64,000 nucleotides of DNA from Tomocerus qinae. Taxonomy: Eukaryota > Arthropoda > Collembola > Entomobryomorpha > Tomoceridae. Of this stretch, positions 34,736-45,646 are shown one piece after another. The stretch covers positions 89,280,001 to 89,344,000 of the forward strand of contig CM034546.1 in assembly GCA_020055645.1 (NCBI GenBank). The letters run 5' to 3'. Numbering within the stretch: the stretch's first letter is position 1; the number at the start of each line of letters is the position of its first letter. The position numbers and the translations under genes are program-made. A model generated the notes under the pieces. That model ran no database searches and was not told the DNA's origin. It saw only the letters and a program-made list of their open reading frames with translations.

Positions 34736-35190
34736 CATTTAAAAAGTTTAAGTGGAACAAAAGGCAGAAATGTGTAGTGTAAAATAAAACAAAAAATGCT
34801 TAAAACACTATCTTGCTGTAGACTCATTCTCAGCCACTGACTACTGTTTAGTCTTGAAATATAACATTATCCTATTTTTGCATAACTAAGTCAAAATAAT
34901 GTACCTGGTAAATCAATGTCTCATCGATTAAATAAATAATGTTGTGAAGGAAAAAATCGTCAGTATAAAGACCATTTGCCAGATAAAAGAAAAAAGAGGT
35001 TCAAGGCTATAATTATGTAAATCGAAGAAACAAAAGCGACACCTGTTTATGGATTATGAATAATTAATTAGTTATTTATTTCTTTTTTGTACGGTAACCA
35101 ATATTCTATAGTTTTCATAAATGTATCCAATTTTCTTAGTCTTATACTTCACTTCCCCGAAGTTTAACTCTGGAAAACAGTCCACAAAAA

Positions 35191-35936
35191 ATGTTGGTTA
35201 TTTTTCTAATGTTATCTGCCGCAGTAGCCTTTCCAGCTGAAAATATTACTCAGCAGGAGTCTAAAAATATTACGACACTGCAATTCAAAATCACTGTTAC
35301 TGTCGAGGTAAGCATTTATTTGTCATTTGACTATATACCTGCCGTTCTGTCTAAAATAGTTTCATTCTATTTCACCCAAGAATGGAACGAATATGAATAC
35401 AAAATTATTGTACTTATGACTTAAAGGATATCAAAGCTGGAAGACAAGATGGCGACGTCGAAGATGCTGTGGATGTAGCCGCAGAAAACGGTGGACTCCA
35501 GTTAGCCTCTCGGAGTCAGTTTTAATTCTGCATTAATTTAAGCCTCTTTCCATTTTATTGTATTAATATAACGCAATGTCCAGGGCTTTGTCCTTTTCGC
35601 AGGGCTGCGAAAAGGCTTTTAGTGATTTCTGTTTAATTGAACCATATATTGTTTTTGATATTTCAGTAGTCAATATTTTGCTCAGAGAGTTTAGGTATGT
35701 TAATTTTTGAACTATTTCTCCCTCTTGAAAGAATCCCTTTACACATTCATATGCTCAAAATCGTAATTTGTAATTGTAGTAGAATTAGCCAAGCATTAGC
35801 GGGAACTGGCGGAGGGGGCGCTAATGCAAATGCAAATGGAGGGACAGCCGGTGGTACAGGCACTGGAACTGGAAGCACCGGAACTGCAGGAGGAGCAACA
35901 CCTCCAAGACGGAGGCAACCTAAAATAATTTCGTGA
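35191..35936 (+). CDS. Small secreted Gly/Ala-rich protein, tandem paralogue 2
   Basis: Exons 35191-35307, 35427-35514, 35667-35694, 35780-35936 (TGA), phases 0, 1, 2; 129 residues. Exons 2 and 3 have exactly the same lengths (88 and 28 nt) as in the 33931 gene. Signal peptide MLVIFLMLSAAVAFPA, possible glycosylation sites NIT (twice), AGRQDGDVEDAVDVAAENGG core, longer Gly/Thr tail, and a basic end (TPPRRRQPKIIS). Intron 2 contains a CCTTTTCGCAG hairpin at about 35594-35616. Clearly a recent tandem duplicate of the 33931 gene. Confidence 0.82.
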
Positions 35937-36105
35937 TATTATCCATATTATCATACAGCTAGATTATGAGATAAAAATAAACCATTCTTTTGAAAAACAT
36001 TTTTTCGTCAATATATTTTGATATTTATTTTATTCCCTCATGTACATTTAGAAAAACCTACAGCAAGCCGTAACAGAAGCTCGCCTGAGTAAAGGGGACC
36101 GTGTG

Positions 36106-36261
36106 CAAGCACGTATGCAGAACTGAGTTTCGGAGGGGGCTAGATTTTCAATAGATATTTCAAGTTTATATATTCGCGCGTAGCGCGAAACTTTTTGGCA
36201 TTTTTTAAAGGAAGGGGGGGGGAGCTTCAGCCCGTAAAGCCCATCCCTAAATACGTCCTTG
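36106..36261. mobile_element. hAT-type MITE copy with 8-bp target duplication
   Basis: CAAGCACGTATGCA to AAATACGTCCTTG, flanked on both sides by ACCGTGTG. It is shorter than the 26027 and 39383 copies because the central block between GAAGG and the G run is deleted. Confidence 0.92.
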
Positions 36262-36360
36262 ACCGTGTGCACATTTTGGTTGTAATGATAACAGAAATAA
36301 ATTTATTTTGATTATTAAAGTAAGCACTAATTCAAACCAGATTAATATAATTCTTAATTC

Positions 36361-36690
36361 AATATAAAAATCAACAGCAAATCAAAATAGATTGATGTTG
36401 ACTATGAAAATCAACAGAAAATCAAAATAGATTAATGTTGACTGTAAAAATCAACAGAAAATCAAAATAGATTAATGTTGACTGTAAAAATCAACAGAAA
36501 ATCAAAATTGATTAATGTTGACTATGAAAATCAACAGAAAATAAAATTTGATTAATGTTGACTATGAAAATCAACAGAAAATCAAAATTGATTAATGTTG
36601 ACTATGAACATCAACAGAAAATCAGAATAGATTAATATTGAGTATAAAATCAAATCAAAATCAAAATTGGTTAATATTGACTATCAAAAT
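36361..36690. repeat. 40-bp tandem repeat, about eight units
   Basis: The block TCAACAGAAAATCAAAAT recurs at 36371, 36411, 36451, 36491, 36531, 36571 and 36611, an exact 40-bp period; flanks decay. Each unit includes GATTAATGTTGACTATGAAA. No coding. Confidence 0.93.
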
Positions 36691-36899
36691 GAAAAGATGT
36701 TAGAAAATGTAAAGCTGATTATAAATTTGAATATAAATCCAAAATAGATTTATTTCCATCGTTAAATAGTTATTTTCCGGTTTAATTTGCTTTATTATAA
36801 AATCTCAAATTTGGTAAAAGCGGATTGAAATAGTTTATACTATCACGCTAACAATTTATAGGAAACGCCATTGAACTTTTTAATGTCCATTTAATGCCG

Positions 36900-37122
36900 A
36901 ATTTTCACTTTGACTATCAAAATGAAGACAAAGTGAGCGCGCGGTATCTCAGCAACCAATGAACCGATTTACCCCCAATTCAATAGGGATCGTCAGTGGT
37001 CCATAGGCATTATTTTTGGCAAGTTTGGTCATTGTCCATCATTGCTTTCGAAAGTTATCGTGGGGACGGACGGACGGACAGACTGTGAGGTTCTATAAGC
37101 TCGCTTCCTCAGGCGAGCTAAA
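36900..37122. repeat. Interspersed repeat ending in GACGGACGGACAGAC and a hairpin
   Basis: GAAAGTTATCGTGGGGACGG, a (GGAC)n run, then the hairpin AGCTCGC / GCGAGCT (about 37099-37120). The same end, inverted, is at about 38908-39000. The terminal hairpin followed by a short A-rich tail is faintly reminiscent of Helitron 3' ends, but I see no CTRR end. Confidence 0.7.
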
Positions 37123-37571
37123 AATGAAGTGATAACCTACACTACCCTGCTCCTCCCATCTGTCTTTATCACCCACTACGTGGTGCACTTCATTTCTAAG
37201 GATGAACAAAAACAGATGCTTTTTTAACAATTTGCTTTATAGTAGCCCAGCCCACGGCACCATCTGCCCTCGAAAAATATGAAATTGTTCTCGGAAAGAA
37301 AAGGAGTGAATGTTTCGGAAGAAGGTTTTTTCTCATTCGACTGCCAGGAATATTCGTAAATCCGGTTTTGGAAAGTCTAGAACATTAGTTAATTTATTGC
37401 TTCCCTGGAATCACGAATAATTTTTTCCTCCCGGGAATAAAACATATTTTGACGGCCCTGACCAACATTTTGCAAAATAATATTACCTATATTGAGCAAA
37501 TGATTTCCGTGAACGGTGTTTTGAAGCAAAAATAACTCTTAAACAATGGTGTTATAAACGATTTTTTAATT

Positions 37572-38138
37572 TCACAGAAATGACAGCAGCTTCTGTAATT
37601 CGTCTTCTGTAGCGAATTGGGAGAGACATTGGATGTATTTAACGAGCGCAATGAAGCACTTGAAGTACTGAAATGCTCGAGTCTTTCGCTTCTTGAAGTG
37701 AATGTTCATTTGCCGACGCAATTTTGTGTACTCAAAGAGAACGACGAGGAAGATTTCGGAGCTGTAGCAATCTGCCCGACATCCCAGAGGCTCACACTGC
37801 ATGCACTTCTGCTCTGCACTTCCTTTGGCGCTCTTCTGCGACCCTCTGGAACGACCGCTTGAACGTCCTTTAGAGAGTGGAAGTCCAAGTAATTCAGTCG
37901 GTTCTCTTCCCTCTTCATCCTCTTGAAATTCACTTTCTTCCTTACTAGACAGACCGGGTATCGAGAATGTCCAGTTGCTGTCTGCCGGGGCTTCCGACAC
38001 TTCTGATTCGGAGTAGTCATCGTAGTTTAATTCCTGACCCTGCAGAGAACTAGGAGAAGTGAGAACAATTGAACCGACCATTAGAACGAAGGGGAATGAA
38101 AATACCGAGGCCATTCTATGCAAACCATCCTCTAGCAT
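37572..38138 (-). CDS. Single-exon secreted cysteine-containing protein, possible peptide precursor
   Basis: Not recognised. 188 residues from the first ATG (a second at residue 9 starts a better signal peptide, MASVFSFPFVLMVGSIVL). Then an acidic Tyr/Glu/Ser-rich segment (NYDDYSESEVSEAP), a basic Arg/Lys/Ser/Gly stretch (GRSSGRSRGSQKSAKGS) where processing could occur, then a C-terminal module with six cysteines (CMQC, GC, DC, and later KC and QC) and amphipathic helical sequence ending in DELQKLLSFL. No intron, unlike its neighbours. Candidate prohormone, cytokine-like or venom/defence-type secreted protein; the choice is open. Confidence 0.65.
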   Translation of the reverse strand: MLEDGLHRMASVFSFPFVLMVGSIVLTSPSSLQGQELNYDDYSESEVSEAPADSNWTFSIPGLSSKEESEFQEDEEGREPTELLGLPLSKGRSSGRSRGSQKSAKGSAEQKCMQCEPLGCRADCYSSEIFLVVLFEYTKLRRQMNIHFKKRKTRAFQYFKCFIALVKYIQCLSQFATEDELQKLLSFL

Positions 38139-38139
38139 T

Positions 38140-40108
38140 AGTTGGTTAACATTCAGTCAAAATATGCTTAACAATGCCCTATTTATCTAGAAATTAGAAA
38201 TGGTCAATGAACTCTAAGAAAAAGACTAACTTATAACTATGAAACGTGTACCAGATATTATAATGAGCATTAACGTTTTAATAGGTACTAGAAGAATATT
38301 TTTATAGTTATGATTGATTCTGTTATTAATTTAGAACCAACAATTCATTTATAATTACCCGTAATAAACTACATGCAGCATAATTTTTAAAGCTAATTAA
38401 AACAAAACAATCAAACTCCTAGTGTGAATACATTGCAAAATTATCGTTTTATATTTTTACTACACCTGCAAACAACCAACTTGAAATACTTAATTATTAA
38501 TTACCCACGACTTAACACGGTTTCCTCATGCCTCATACATACAATCAATATCAATATGATTTTCAATCAAATCTTGTCAAACCAGAATATCACTAAGCCC
38601 CTCGTCGGCAGTTGAGTTTATCATGGACAATGTGACAAAGTCAAAATTAACAACCTTTTTTAGGAAGTTTTTATCTAGTCTGAGACTACCAAACCTACAA
38701 AAAAGTGTAAATCCAAAAAAGACACCCCGAAATCTCATCTAAAATCCTACCGTGGAATATTTGACATCTCTACCTTGGCCCCATCTTATTTTATTAAGGC
38801 CCCACCCTGATAGATCTTGGCCCATCCTATTTTTTAAAGCCCTGGTAGATTTTTTCTTATCCTTTTTGCTAAGGCCTCACCCTGTTAAACATTAGCCCCA
38901 TCCTATTTTTAGCTCGGCTGACGAGCTATATAAAATCGCACAGTCTGTCCTTCTGCGCGATGACACTCTTTCCAAGTCCGTCCCCACGATAACTCCCTCC
39001 TTAAAGAATTGACGGAAGTTGACCAAACTTAGCAAAAACATCGTCTATGCGTTTGTGACGATTCCTATTAATTCTTGACGAAATATTATGTCCAACAGCC
39101 CAAAAAATATGTTATTTAATCTTTGGTGTTACTGTTGATTAGAATAATGCTGCTTTTATTGAAAAAGCGTTGAAATAATAGAATTGGTTGTAAAACACAG
39201 ACCAAAATAAATCTGTACGCTTTTTAACATGAATTTCTGCTCTTATATAACTATAACATGGATTAATATAGTATTAATTGCCAAATTATTGGTAAAGATA
39301 TTCTACCTACAAATTGTACATTTTATTCTGCTTTTAATAGGTAATTTTATAGTCGCAATAAACTTTTCCACTTAAAACTAGTCAAGCACGTATGCAGAAC
39401 TGAGTTTCGGAGGGGGCTAGATTTTCAATAGATTATATATTCGCGCGTAGCGCGAAACTTTTTGGCATTTTTTGAAGGAAATGAGTAAAAAATGGCCTAA
39501 AAATGGCAAATAATTTTTGCTATTTTGAGAAAAAAATTCCCTTTTTCTTGGATTTCGGGGGGGGGGGGGCTTCAGCCCGTAAAGCCCATCCCTAAATACG
39601 TCCTTGAAACTAGTAACATTTGAGGGTTTCTAAAATAGCCCTTTTTCAATAGTAAGGACAATAATACAATTTTTATTTATTAAAACTGCTTTCAGTTACC
39701 GAAAAACGAGGATACTAAAGATTAATTTGAATATTTCAATGTGTGTTTGTTTAACAAAAAATGAAGATTTCGTTTTGTATACAATATTAATCTGTTTTAT
39801 TGTACATAGTGGTTTTAACTTTTAATCTATTAATCTGCATTCCATTTCTGTTCATTATGATAGCCAAATATAAACTATTTTTTAATTAATTTTGATTTTG
39901 ATCAAACTCGCACAAAAAACGAGGGAGTTTGTCGAAGCAAATCGCATTTATACGAAAATGTCGTTTTTTGTGCGAGTTTTTCGAAGCGAAGCAAATCGCT
40001 TTGATAATTTTTAAGACTGCTGATTTAAAAATTAACTTTTTTAAATTTTTGAGTGTTTTGTGTTTTATTTATTTGTGTGCTACTTTACAATGTTTAATTC
40101 ATGCTCTT
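38140..40108. other. Intergenic, repeats only
   Basis: Holds the inverted copy of the GGACGGAC interspersed repeat (about 38908-39070), a hAT-type MITE (39383-39606) and a foldback near 39904-39990 (CTCGCACAAAAAACGA and its inverse TCGTTTTTTGTGCGAG). No gene is supported. Confidence 0.5.
39383..39606. mobile_element. hAT-type MITE copy with 8-bp target duplication
   Basis: CAAGCACGTATGCA to AAATACGTCCTTG, flanked by AAACTAGT at 39375-39382 and 39607-39614. G run of 12. Confidence 0.93.
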
Positions 40109-40299
40109 CCCAGCAAACCACATCTGATCCCTTGATGATCAAAATGATGACAATCACGATGTCAGAATGTTGTCTGAAGATGATATCTGCAGATTAACAG
40201 TCTGGGCATCCTGGTGCACGTTTTGAAAGCCTCGACTGAGCATTCAGTATGATGACATATGGATGTCCTAAAGATGCCGCATATGATGGTCTTAGGATA

Positions 40300-40412
40300 C
40301 ATTATGGATGCATTTAGGATGATCCTCGGATATCTTATGGATGTATTTATGATGATCCTCGGATATCTCATGGATGCATTTAGGATGATCATCGGATATC
40401 TTATGGATGCCA
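40300..40412. repeat. 33-bp tandem repeat at the left end of the EnSpm-like element
   Basis: ATGGATGCATTTAGGATGAT followed by CCTCGGATATCTT recurs three times with period 33, with decayed flanking units. The minus-strand ORF across it is an 11-residue repeat artefact. Confidence 0.85.
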
Positions 40413-40769
40413 TTTTGAGGATATTATAGGATGTCATGTGATGCTATTAAAATAAGGCGGCAATCAAACAATTTTGATATTATTGGCAGTTTATTTCACT
40501 TTTAAAGCACAAATTTTATTTACGTTTTAAAACAATTTATAAAAAACTACTTTTACAACGTTCATCAGTTTATACAATATAAAAATGGATTCCAATATAT
40601 AATTAATTTCCATTAATCCACATTTAGTTATACATTTGTTCTAACATTGTTTAAATTCACTTAAAAAATAATAATTGCTAGTTTCTATAAAAATAAGCAG
40701 ATTCTACTATACTATAAGAATATAAAATATTGCAAGAACTATTTTAGTACACACTTATATATTGTAATT

Positions 40770-42374
40770 TTATTGATTTTCTGTAGCATTAACTTTGACC
40801 CTTTTATTTTCTTGTTTCCTGTCTGTTTTATGCTGCAGCCAGTTTTGAATGCATGATCTGATGTCCGATGATTCAGCCGTAGGAAAACTTGCCTTCACAG
40901 AATCTGAAAAAAATGTAGAAAATTATTTTGTAACCCTTTATAATAACCTTTGACTTAATTTACAAAAAGAAACACAATATGAAATAATAATAGGCTTCAC
41001 ACACACCTTTTATCAACAAGTAAGACTTCGTACTTTCAAATTTCATCAGCGGTGATTTTGCCTTTTCGCTAAATGTGAACTTTTGCTGCATCTCCACACT
41101 CAGCATTTTGGTTAGTATGCCTCTAGCCATTTGTCCGAATTTTTTTTCAGTAAATGTTTGAACCATCCAAGATATCTATTAAATGAAAATTAAATTAATG
41201 ACGTTTAGTCAGTTTAAAGTAAATTTAATGATTTAGCAGTCAATTATTCCACTACCTTACTTACCGATGTTTGGTGGAGGTTATTGTCAAGAAGTAATTT
41301 CTCTTGAGCTTGAAACATCTCTGATTCATGAAGTGGCCATTCTTTTGTAAAATCTGGCGCTTCAAATTGCTCAGTCACTGGATTTCGTTCATCTTTAAAA
41401 GAAGAGATGTCCTTTCGCAAATTAGCTACCTCAGCTTTGAGACTTTTCATTTCTGAGAGCAGCTTAAGACCTAAAATACATTATTTTAAATACCCATTAG
41501 CAATATTATTTTGAGAATGTCTGCATTGAAATTAATATATATTATGGATTCAAATCTGTACACAAAAAGGTTTTGTAAAGAAAAATACTCACAATACTTT
41601 CGGAAAACTCCCTCAGGAACAGGATTGTTTCGAAATAATTTTGCAGCTGTGGGAGAATTGTTAACTTCGCCATCCAATATAATTTCATATTCTGTTTCAT
41701 TTAAAATTTCTCCAGGAGTAAGAACGGGAGTTTGAGCGGCTAAATTTTGAGGAATAGTAGGAGCGTTTCCTGGAGGAACTTCTGTTATTTCCTGTTAACG
41801 TATGCCACAATTTCCTGCACTGGGACAATTTTGGGTTGACTAGGAGAGGGTTGAATCGTTTTAGTTTTTGTTAACTGACTTCTTTGAGAGGAGCAGGGCG
41901 AGTCGACGAACATTTTTCTTTTTCTTGTGGCACGTGAACGTTTTGACGTTTCATCGTCCGTTGTAGCCACGGCATCTTCAAAATTATCAGACTTGGCATT
42001 GACAATTTTCTCTACTTTTCTGTTGGCCAGCATAAGTGTATCTGGTAATTATAATAATACATTATATTATTTTGATAAGCTGAGTGATATGACATAACTT
42101 AAATTAAAATGATTTATGACTTAATTTTAATGAATAGCCCCAGAATGTCAGTACCTTTTGTAGCATGGATTACGCAGTTGAAAAGAGTCCAACTCTTATT
42201 GTCTGGCGCCACACGTTTGTTGTACAATTTATTTAACTGGTCGGAGTTCGTTACTCCATTTGGCCACCAGCACAGGTATTCGCCATTTATTTTTTCAATC
42301 CACGTGTCCAGTGCAACAGCCACTGTACTGGTTTCATCAGTTTCTCCACTAGTGAATTCCACAGCATGAAACAT
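40770..42374 (-). pseudogene. DUF4806-type protein of the EnSpm-like element, one frame break
   Basis: Exons: 42155-42374 (ATG), 41593-42041, 41265-41470, 41007-41175, 40770-40903 (TAA). The N-terminus (MFHAVEF; WIEKINGEYLCWW; NKLYNKRV) and the C-terminal region (LPL-like EWPLHESEMF; SWMVQTFTEKKFGQMARGIL; FSEKAKSPLMKFE) resemble DUF4806 proteins, which I recall as common in arthropod and cnidarian transposon neighbourhoods. The middle is Ser/Arg/Lys-rich and may hold a nuclear signal (RATRKRKMF), followed by a coiled-coil (LKAEVANLRKDISSF). Within exon 2 the frame stops at about 41799; shifting by -1 restores a long open frame to the exon end. So the gene carries a one-base deletion, or the assembly does. 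Confidence 0.65.
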
Positions 42375-42439
42375 TGTTCTAATACGATAAAAAATAGATA
42401 ATAAGAATATAAATTTAGCAGTTTTTTAAGGGCACCATT

Positions 42440-44571
42440 TTAAATACAGTGAACTAATGGGATCACTATATATTTTTCATTTCCTTCTGGTACGACGCAC
42501 ATTTTGCACTTAATGTCAACCAAGTTATATTTTGCGATTTTGTCTTTTAACTCTGAAACAGAGTAAATATCTAACTCACTAGATTTAATCGGGCTTTTGT
42601 AACAATCCTTTTTTGTTCCAAACTTTTTTGCCAACAATATAAAATCTGAATTGATCTGCAGAATGTTCACAACTAAAATTATATCTTGTTTTGTAGTTAT
42701 ATAGATGTTGTCTCCATTTTTGCATATAATAGAAAAAAATGGTCCTTCCAACTTATGGTATTGCATTGCGTCACTAATATCTGCCAGTGGACCAGTTACA
42801 TGAAGTTTAGAAGGCTCCCAACTCTCTGTTTGTTTTTTGATTTTGACAATGTCCGTTTTGTTGTCAAAACATGCAAGAATACTTAGTACTACTTGGGATA
42901 AGGGATGATTTGGCTTCCTTAACATGGACTTTAACTTCCCCAAAAACGATTCAAAGGGGTACGCGCTAAAGTTGGAAAGAACACCCCAGTTTCGTACATC
43001 TGTACCTAAGTGTAGCAAGCTGTGTGTGTTGTATACCATGTATTCTAATCCGTAAATCAACCTACCGTCATTGACAAACTTTAACAAAAACTGTTCTGCT
43101 AAATTGAGTTTATTCAGCAACCCGTTGCATGACAAGATGTATATTGCTGTGTGAAGTAATAAAAAATGCTCATAATGTGAACTTGAAATTACATCTTTAA
43201 AGACAACAATACCATAGTAAAGCACCACGTGTTGCCATTCGTGTCCTTTAAATAACTTAAATAATTGGAAACTTCTTGGAGCTCGGTTAAATTCTAATGG
43301 TTTATATTTTGCCGCATGAACCATTTTGTTTGAAGCAATTGTAGCTAACGAACCTTTAACTCGATAGTGTCCTTTTGCTTCATTAAACCACATTTTCACT
43401 AAACGTTTGCATACTCCAAGACAGATTAAATGTAATGAGTCGTGAACAAAGTGGTAAACCATATCAACAAACAATAGTTTTTCAAAAGGCGATTTTCCTT
43501 TGTGATGACTTTCCTGACGTCGTTCCCGAAAATTTTCGTCAGTTCGTAAAATAGACTCTGTATCAGGAAACACTACACTTTTAACGTAGTCTCCTTTTTG
43601 ACAGCAGTAATCGCAGCCATAATAACCACTAAACTGCACAATGTTTTTAACGTAGGCTTTGGCAGGAGCGTCGCACATAATTGGTCCCATCTTTATTTTT
43701 ATATTTTGTCCTCTAAATTCCAACCCACTATTTTTGATGTTATTTAATTCTAATATAAACGGATTGAGAAAACTATCTAAATTGGGTTTCTTATATCCTT
43801 GAAATATAGCTACTGGAAACACTACTGATCGTTGAATATTTGTAGAGCCAAGGATGCACCAAAATTGAGTTTGGTCACTTTTAAATAACGGCAGTCCGTC
43901 AATGTTGAAACGGAGTTCCATTTCTACCGGTAAGACAACCATATCCCGCAACAGGTGTCTTATATTTATTTCCATTCCGAAATAATAATACTGCCCATCA
44001 GAAAATTCCCCTAATTTGACGTCTCTTCTAATTTGAAGTAAAGTTCTTCCATCGGACGGTAAATTCTTCACTCCTCCTTCACGAAGTTTTTTAGCAGTAA
44101 TGTTAACTTGTTTCCTCGAATACCCGTCTCCAAAGCCCATTCCTTAATTTTTTGCGGTATTAGTGAATCAGTATTATCACTATTATCTTCGGTATTTAGA
44201 TTATCATCTTCATTCACTGACTCATTTCCGATGGAGGGTTCAGCATCTGATATGTTATTTGCAAAATTGAAGTCACTTTCACTGCTAAAGTCAGTTAATT
44301 CTTCATCAACGGTAGAAGAGTTTGTTTCAGTTTCAATTCCGGAAAACTGATCTAGTTCACTTTCACTGTATATGGTGGTGTTTGTACAAAAATTTAATTT
44401 TCTGGGCACAAAATTATCATTTCGTGGTTTTGATGGTGTACACTGTATCAATGAGCTGCTTTCTGCCTGAATAGTGTCCATAATGCATTTTACTTCTTTT
44501 GCAATTTTCCTCCGTTTATGGGCTGGAGTTACTGAACAGGGATCATAAAACCGACCGACTCTCTTTCCCAT
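42440..44571 (-). pseudogene. EnSpm/CACTA-like transposase, two overlapping frames
   Basis: Upstream frame 44068-44571 (167 residues: MGKRVGRFYD start, acidic Ser/Asp/Glu domain, then IKEWALETGIRGN). Downstream frame 42440-44140 (566 residues: LPSDGRTLLQIRR; FNIDGLPLFKSDQTQFW; VFPVAIFQGYKKPNL; a zinc-binding CDYCCQKGDY; FVHDSLHLICLGVCKR; TDVRNWGVLSNFSAYPFES). The continuous homology runs from the end of the first frame into the second in the -1 frame at CTAAAAAAC (about 44085-44094), so one protein of about 700 residues is expected. There are no introns. Family assignment rests on the D..PLF and HD.HL signatures typical of CACTA-type proteins; moderate. Confidence 0.7.
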
Positions 44572-45315
44572 TTTATCGAGGGGGACTATTTTAAAATTGA
44601 AAATTACATTTTATTATCATACCAATTATTATTATATATTTGGCGCACTAAATGGAAAATGTACCAATATTCACATCAAATTAATAGATCCTTTTGAACT
44701 TGAGGTTAATTACCAAAAATGTTGTTGCTTAAAAATTAGAAAACCTGAAAACAAACTATTAAAGTGGCGAAAATATCAGGTGACATTAGTTTTCAATTGA
44801 TCACAGACTTGACAGTAAAATTATATTTAAATTAAAGGTAGATAAAATCACAGTACCTTTGAAGTCAACCTAAACCAACCTATCAAAATAAAATAATCAA
44901 ACCTGAAAAAGTTTTCAGTTGTCAAAATTGATAACGTAAATTAACAGCATGCACGATTCAGAAACAACTTGAAATGGCCGATAAATTATGCAAACCGCCA
45001 ACCACAAGGTTGGCTTGCCAGAATCGCATGCGCAACGAAGAATGTTGAGACGTCCGCTACTTAGGATGTAATCTGGATCGTACTTTGATGATGCATAGCG
45101 CAGACTCGCATGAATGATGAGGTGTCCGCTGCGTATGATATAGTTTGGAGGGTACTTGGATGATACACAGCGCAGCATCGCGTCTTGCAATCATTGCTGA
45201 ACATTCAAATGATGTTCCGCTCCCCATCATTGTATGATACAGATGAGGTTCTGATGACACTGATTGTCAAATGATGATCTAATGAACATTATTTGAAGGG
45301 ACGTGGTTTGCTGGG

Positions 45316-45646
45316 TTCAACCATCTCCTAGTCCTTACTCATTACTCAATACATTGCGCCATTATGTCCACTAGCCCACTTGATTAGACACACTGTGCAC
45401 TGCACTCCTTCAGGTACGCATACCTCGGTGAGCCCAGTCGAGCGACAGTTTTCATTGTCTTCTTATCTTTCAATGTTTTGGTTTTCGAGGTCTATTCAGA
45501 AAATTAACGTGCATACTATAATAACTGCAATCACTGCAATGGGTTTCAGAAATATAATGAAACGAGTAAGGTTACCCGTCCTACGGACGGGGTTAATAAC
45601 AGGGCGCTTGAATATTCAAAAAAAAATTTTATTCAAAATTTCAAAA
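45316..45646. other. Short gap between the EnSpm-like element and the zinc-binding gene
   Basis: No ORF of interest. It includes the short GTTACCCGTCCTACGGACGG hairpin near 45570-45590. Confidence 0.4.

Larger units (their letters stand above)
40109..45315. mobile_element. EnSpm/CACTA-like DNA transposon, two genes
   Basis: Perfect 13-bp termini CCCAGCAAACCAC (40109) and GTGGTTTGCTGGG (ending 45315), flanked by TT on both sides. It carries two minus-strand genes: a large transposase (42440-44571) and a DUF4806-type protein (40770-42374). Both ends have subterminal repeats: a 33-bp repeat on the left (about 40300-40410) and two about-70-bp units on the right (about 45050-45180). The superfamily is judged from termini and transposase flavour, moderately sure. 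Confidence 0.8.

Noticed and set aside
34429-34827. Minus-strand Pro/Ala-rich ORF
   Set aside because: Antisense shadow of the Gly/Ala-rich tail of the secreted protein on the plus strand.
36361-36690. Possible CRISPR-like array
   Set aside because: The 40-bp period is continuous repeat with no unique spacers, and the genome is eukaryotic.
36097-37122. Helitron
   Set aside because: The hairpin near a repeat end is suggestive, but there is no TC start, no CTRR end and no Rep/helicase coding.
40162-40437. Minus-strand ORF with an 11-residue Ile/Arg/Tyr/Pro repeat
   Set aside because: Arises from the 33-bp tandem repeat at the end of the EnSpm-like element; 33 is divisible by 3, so any open frame persists.
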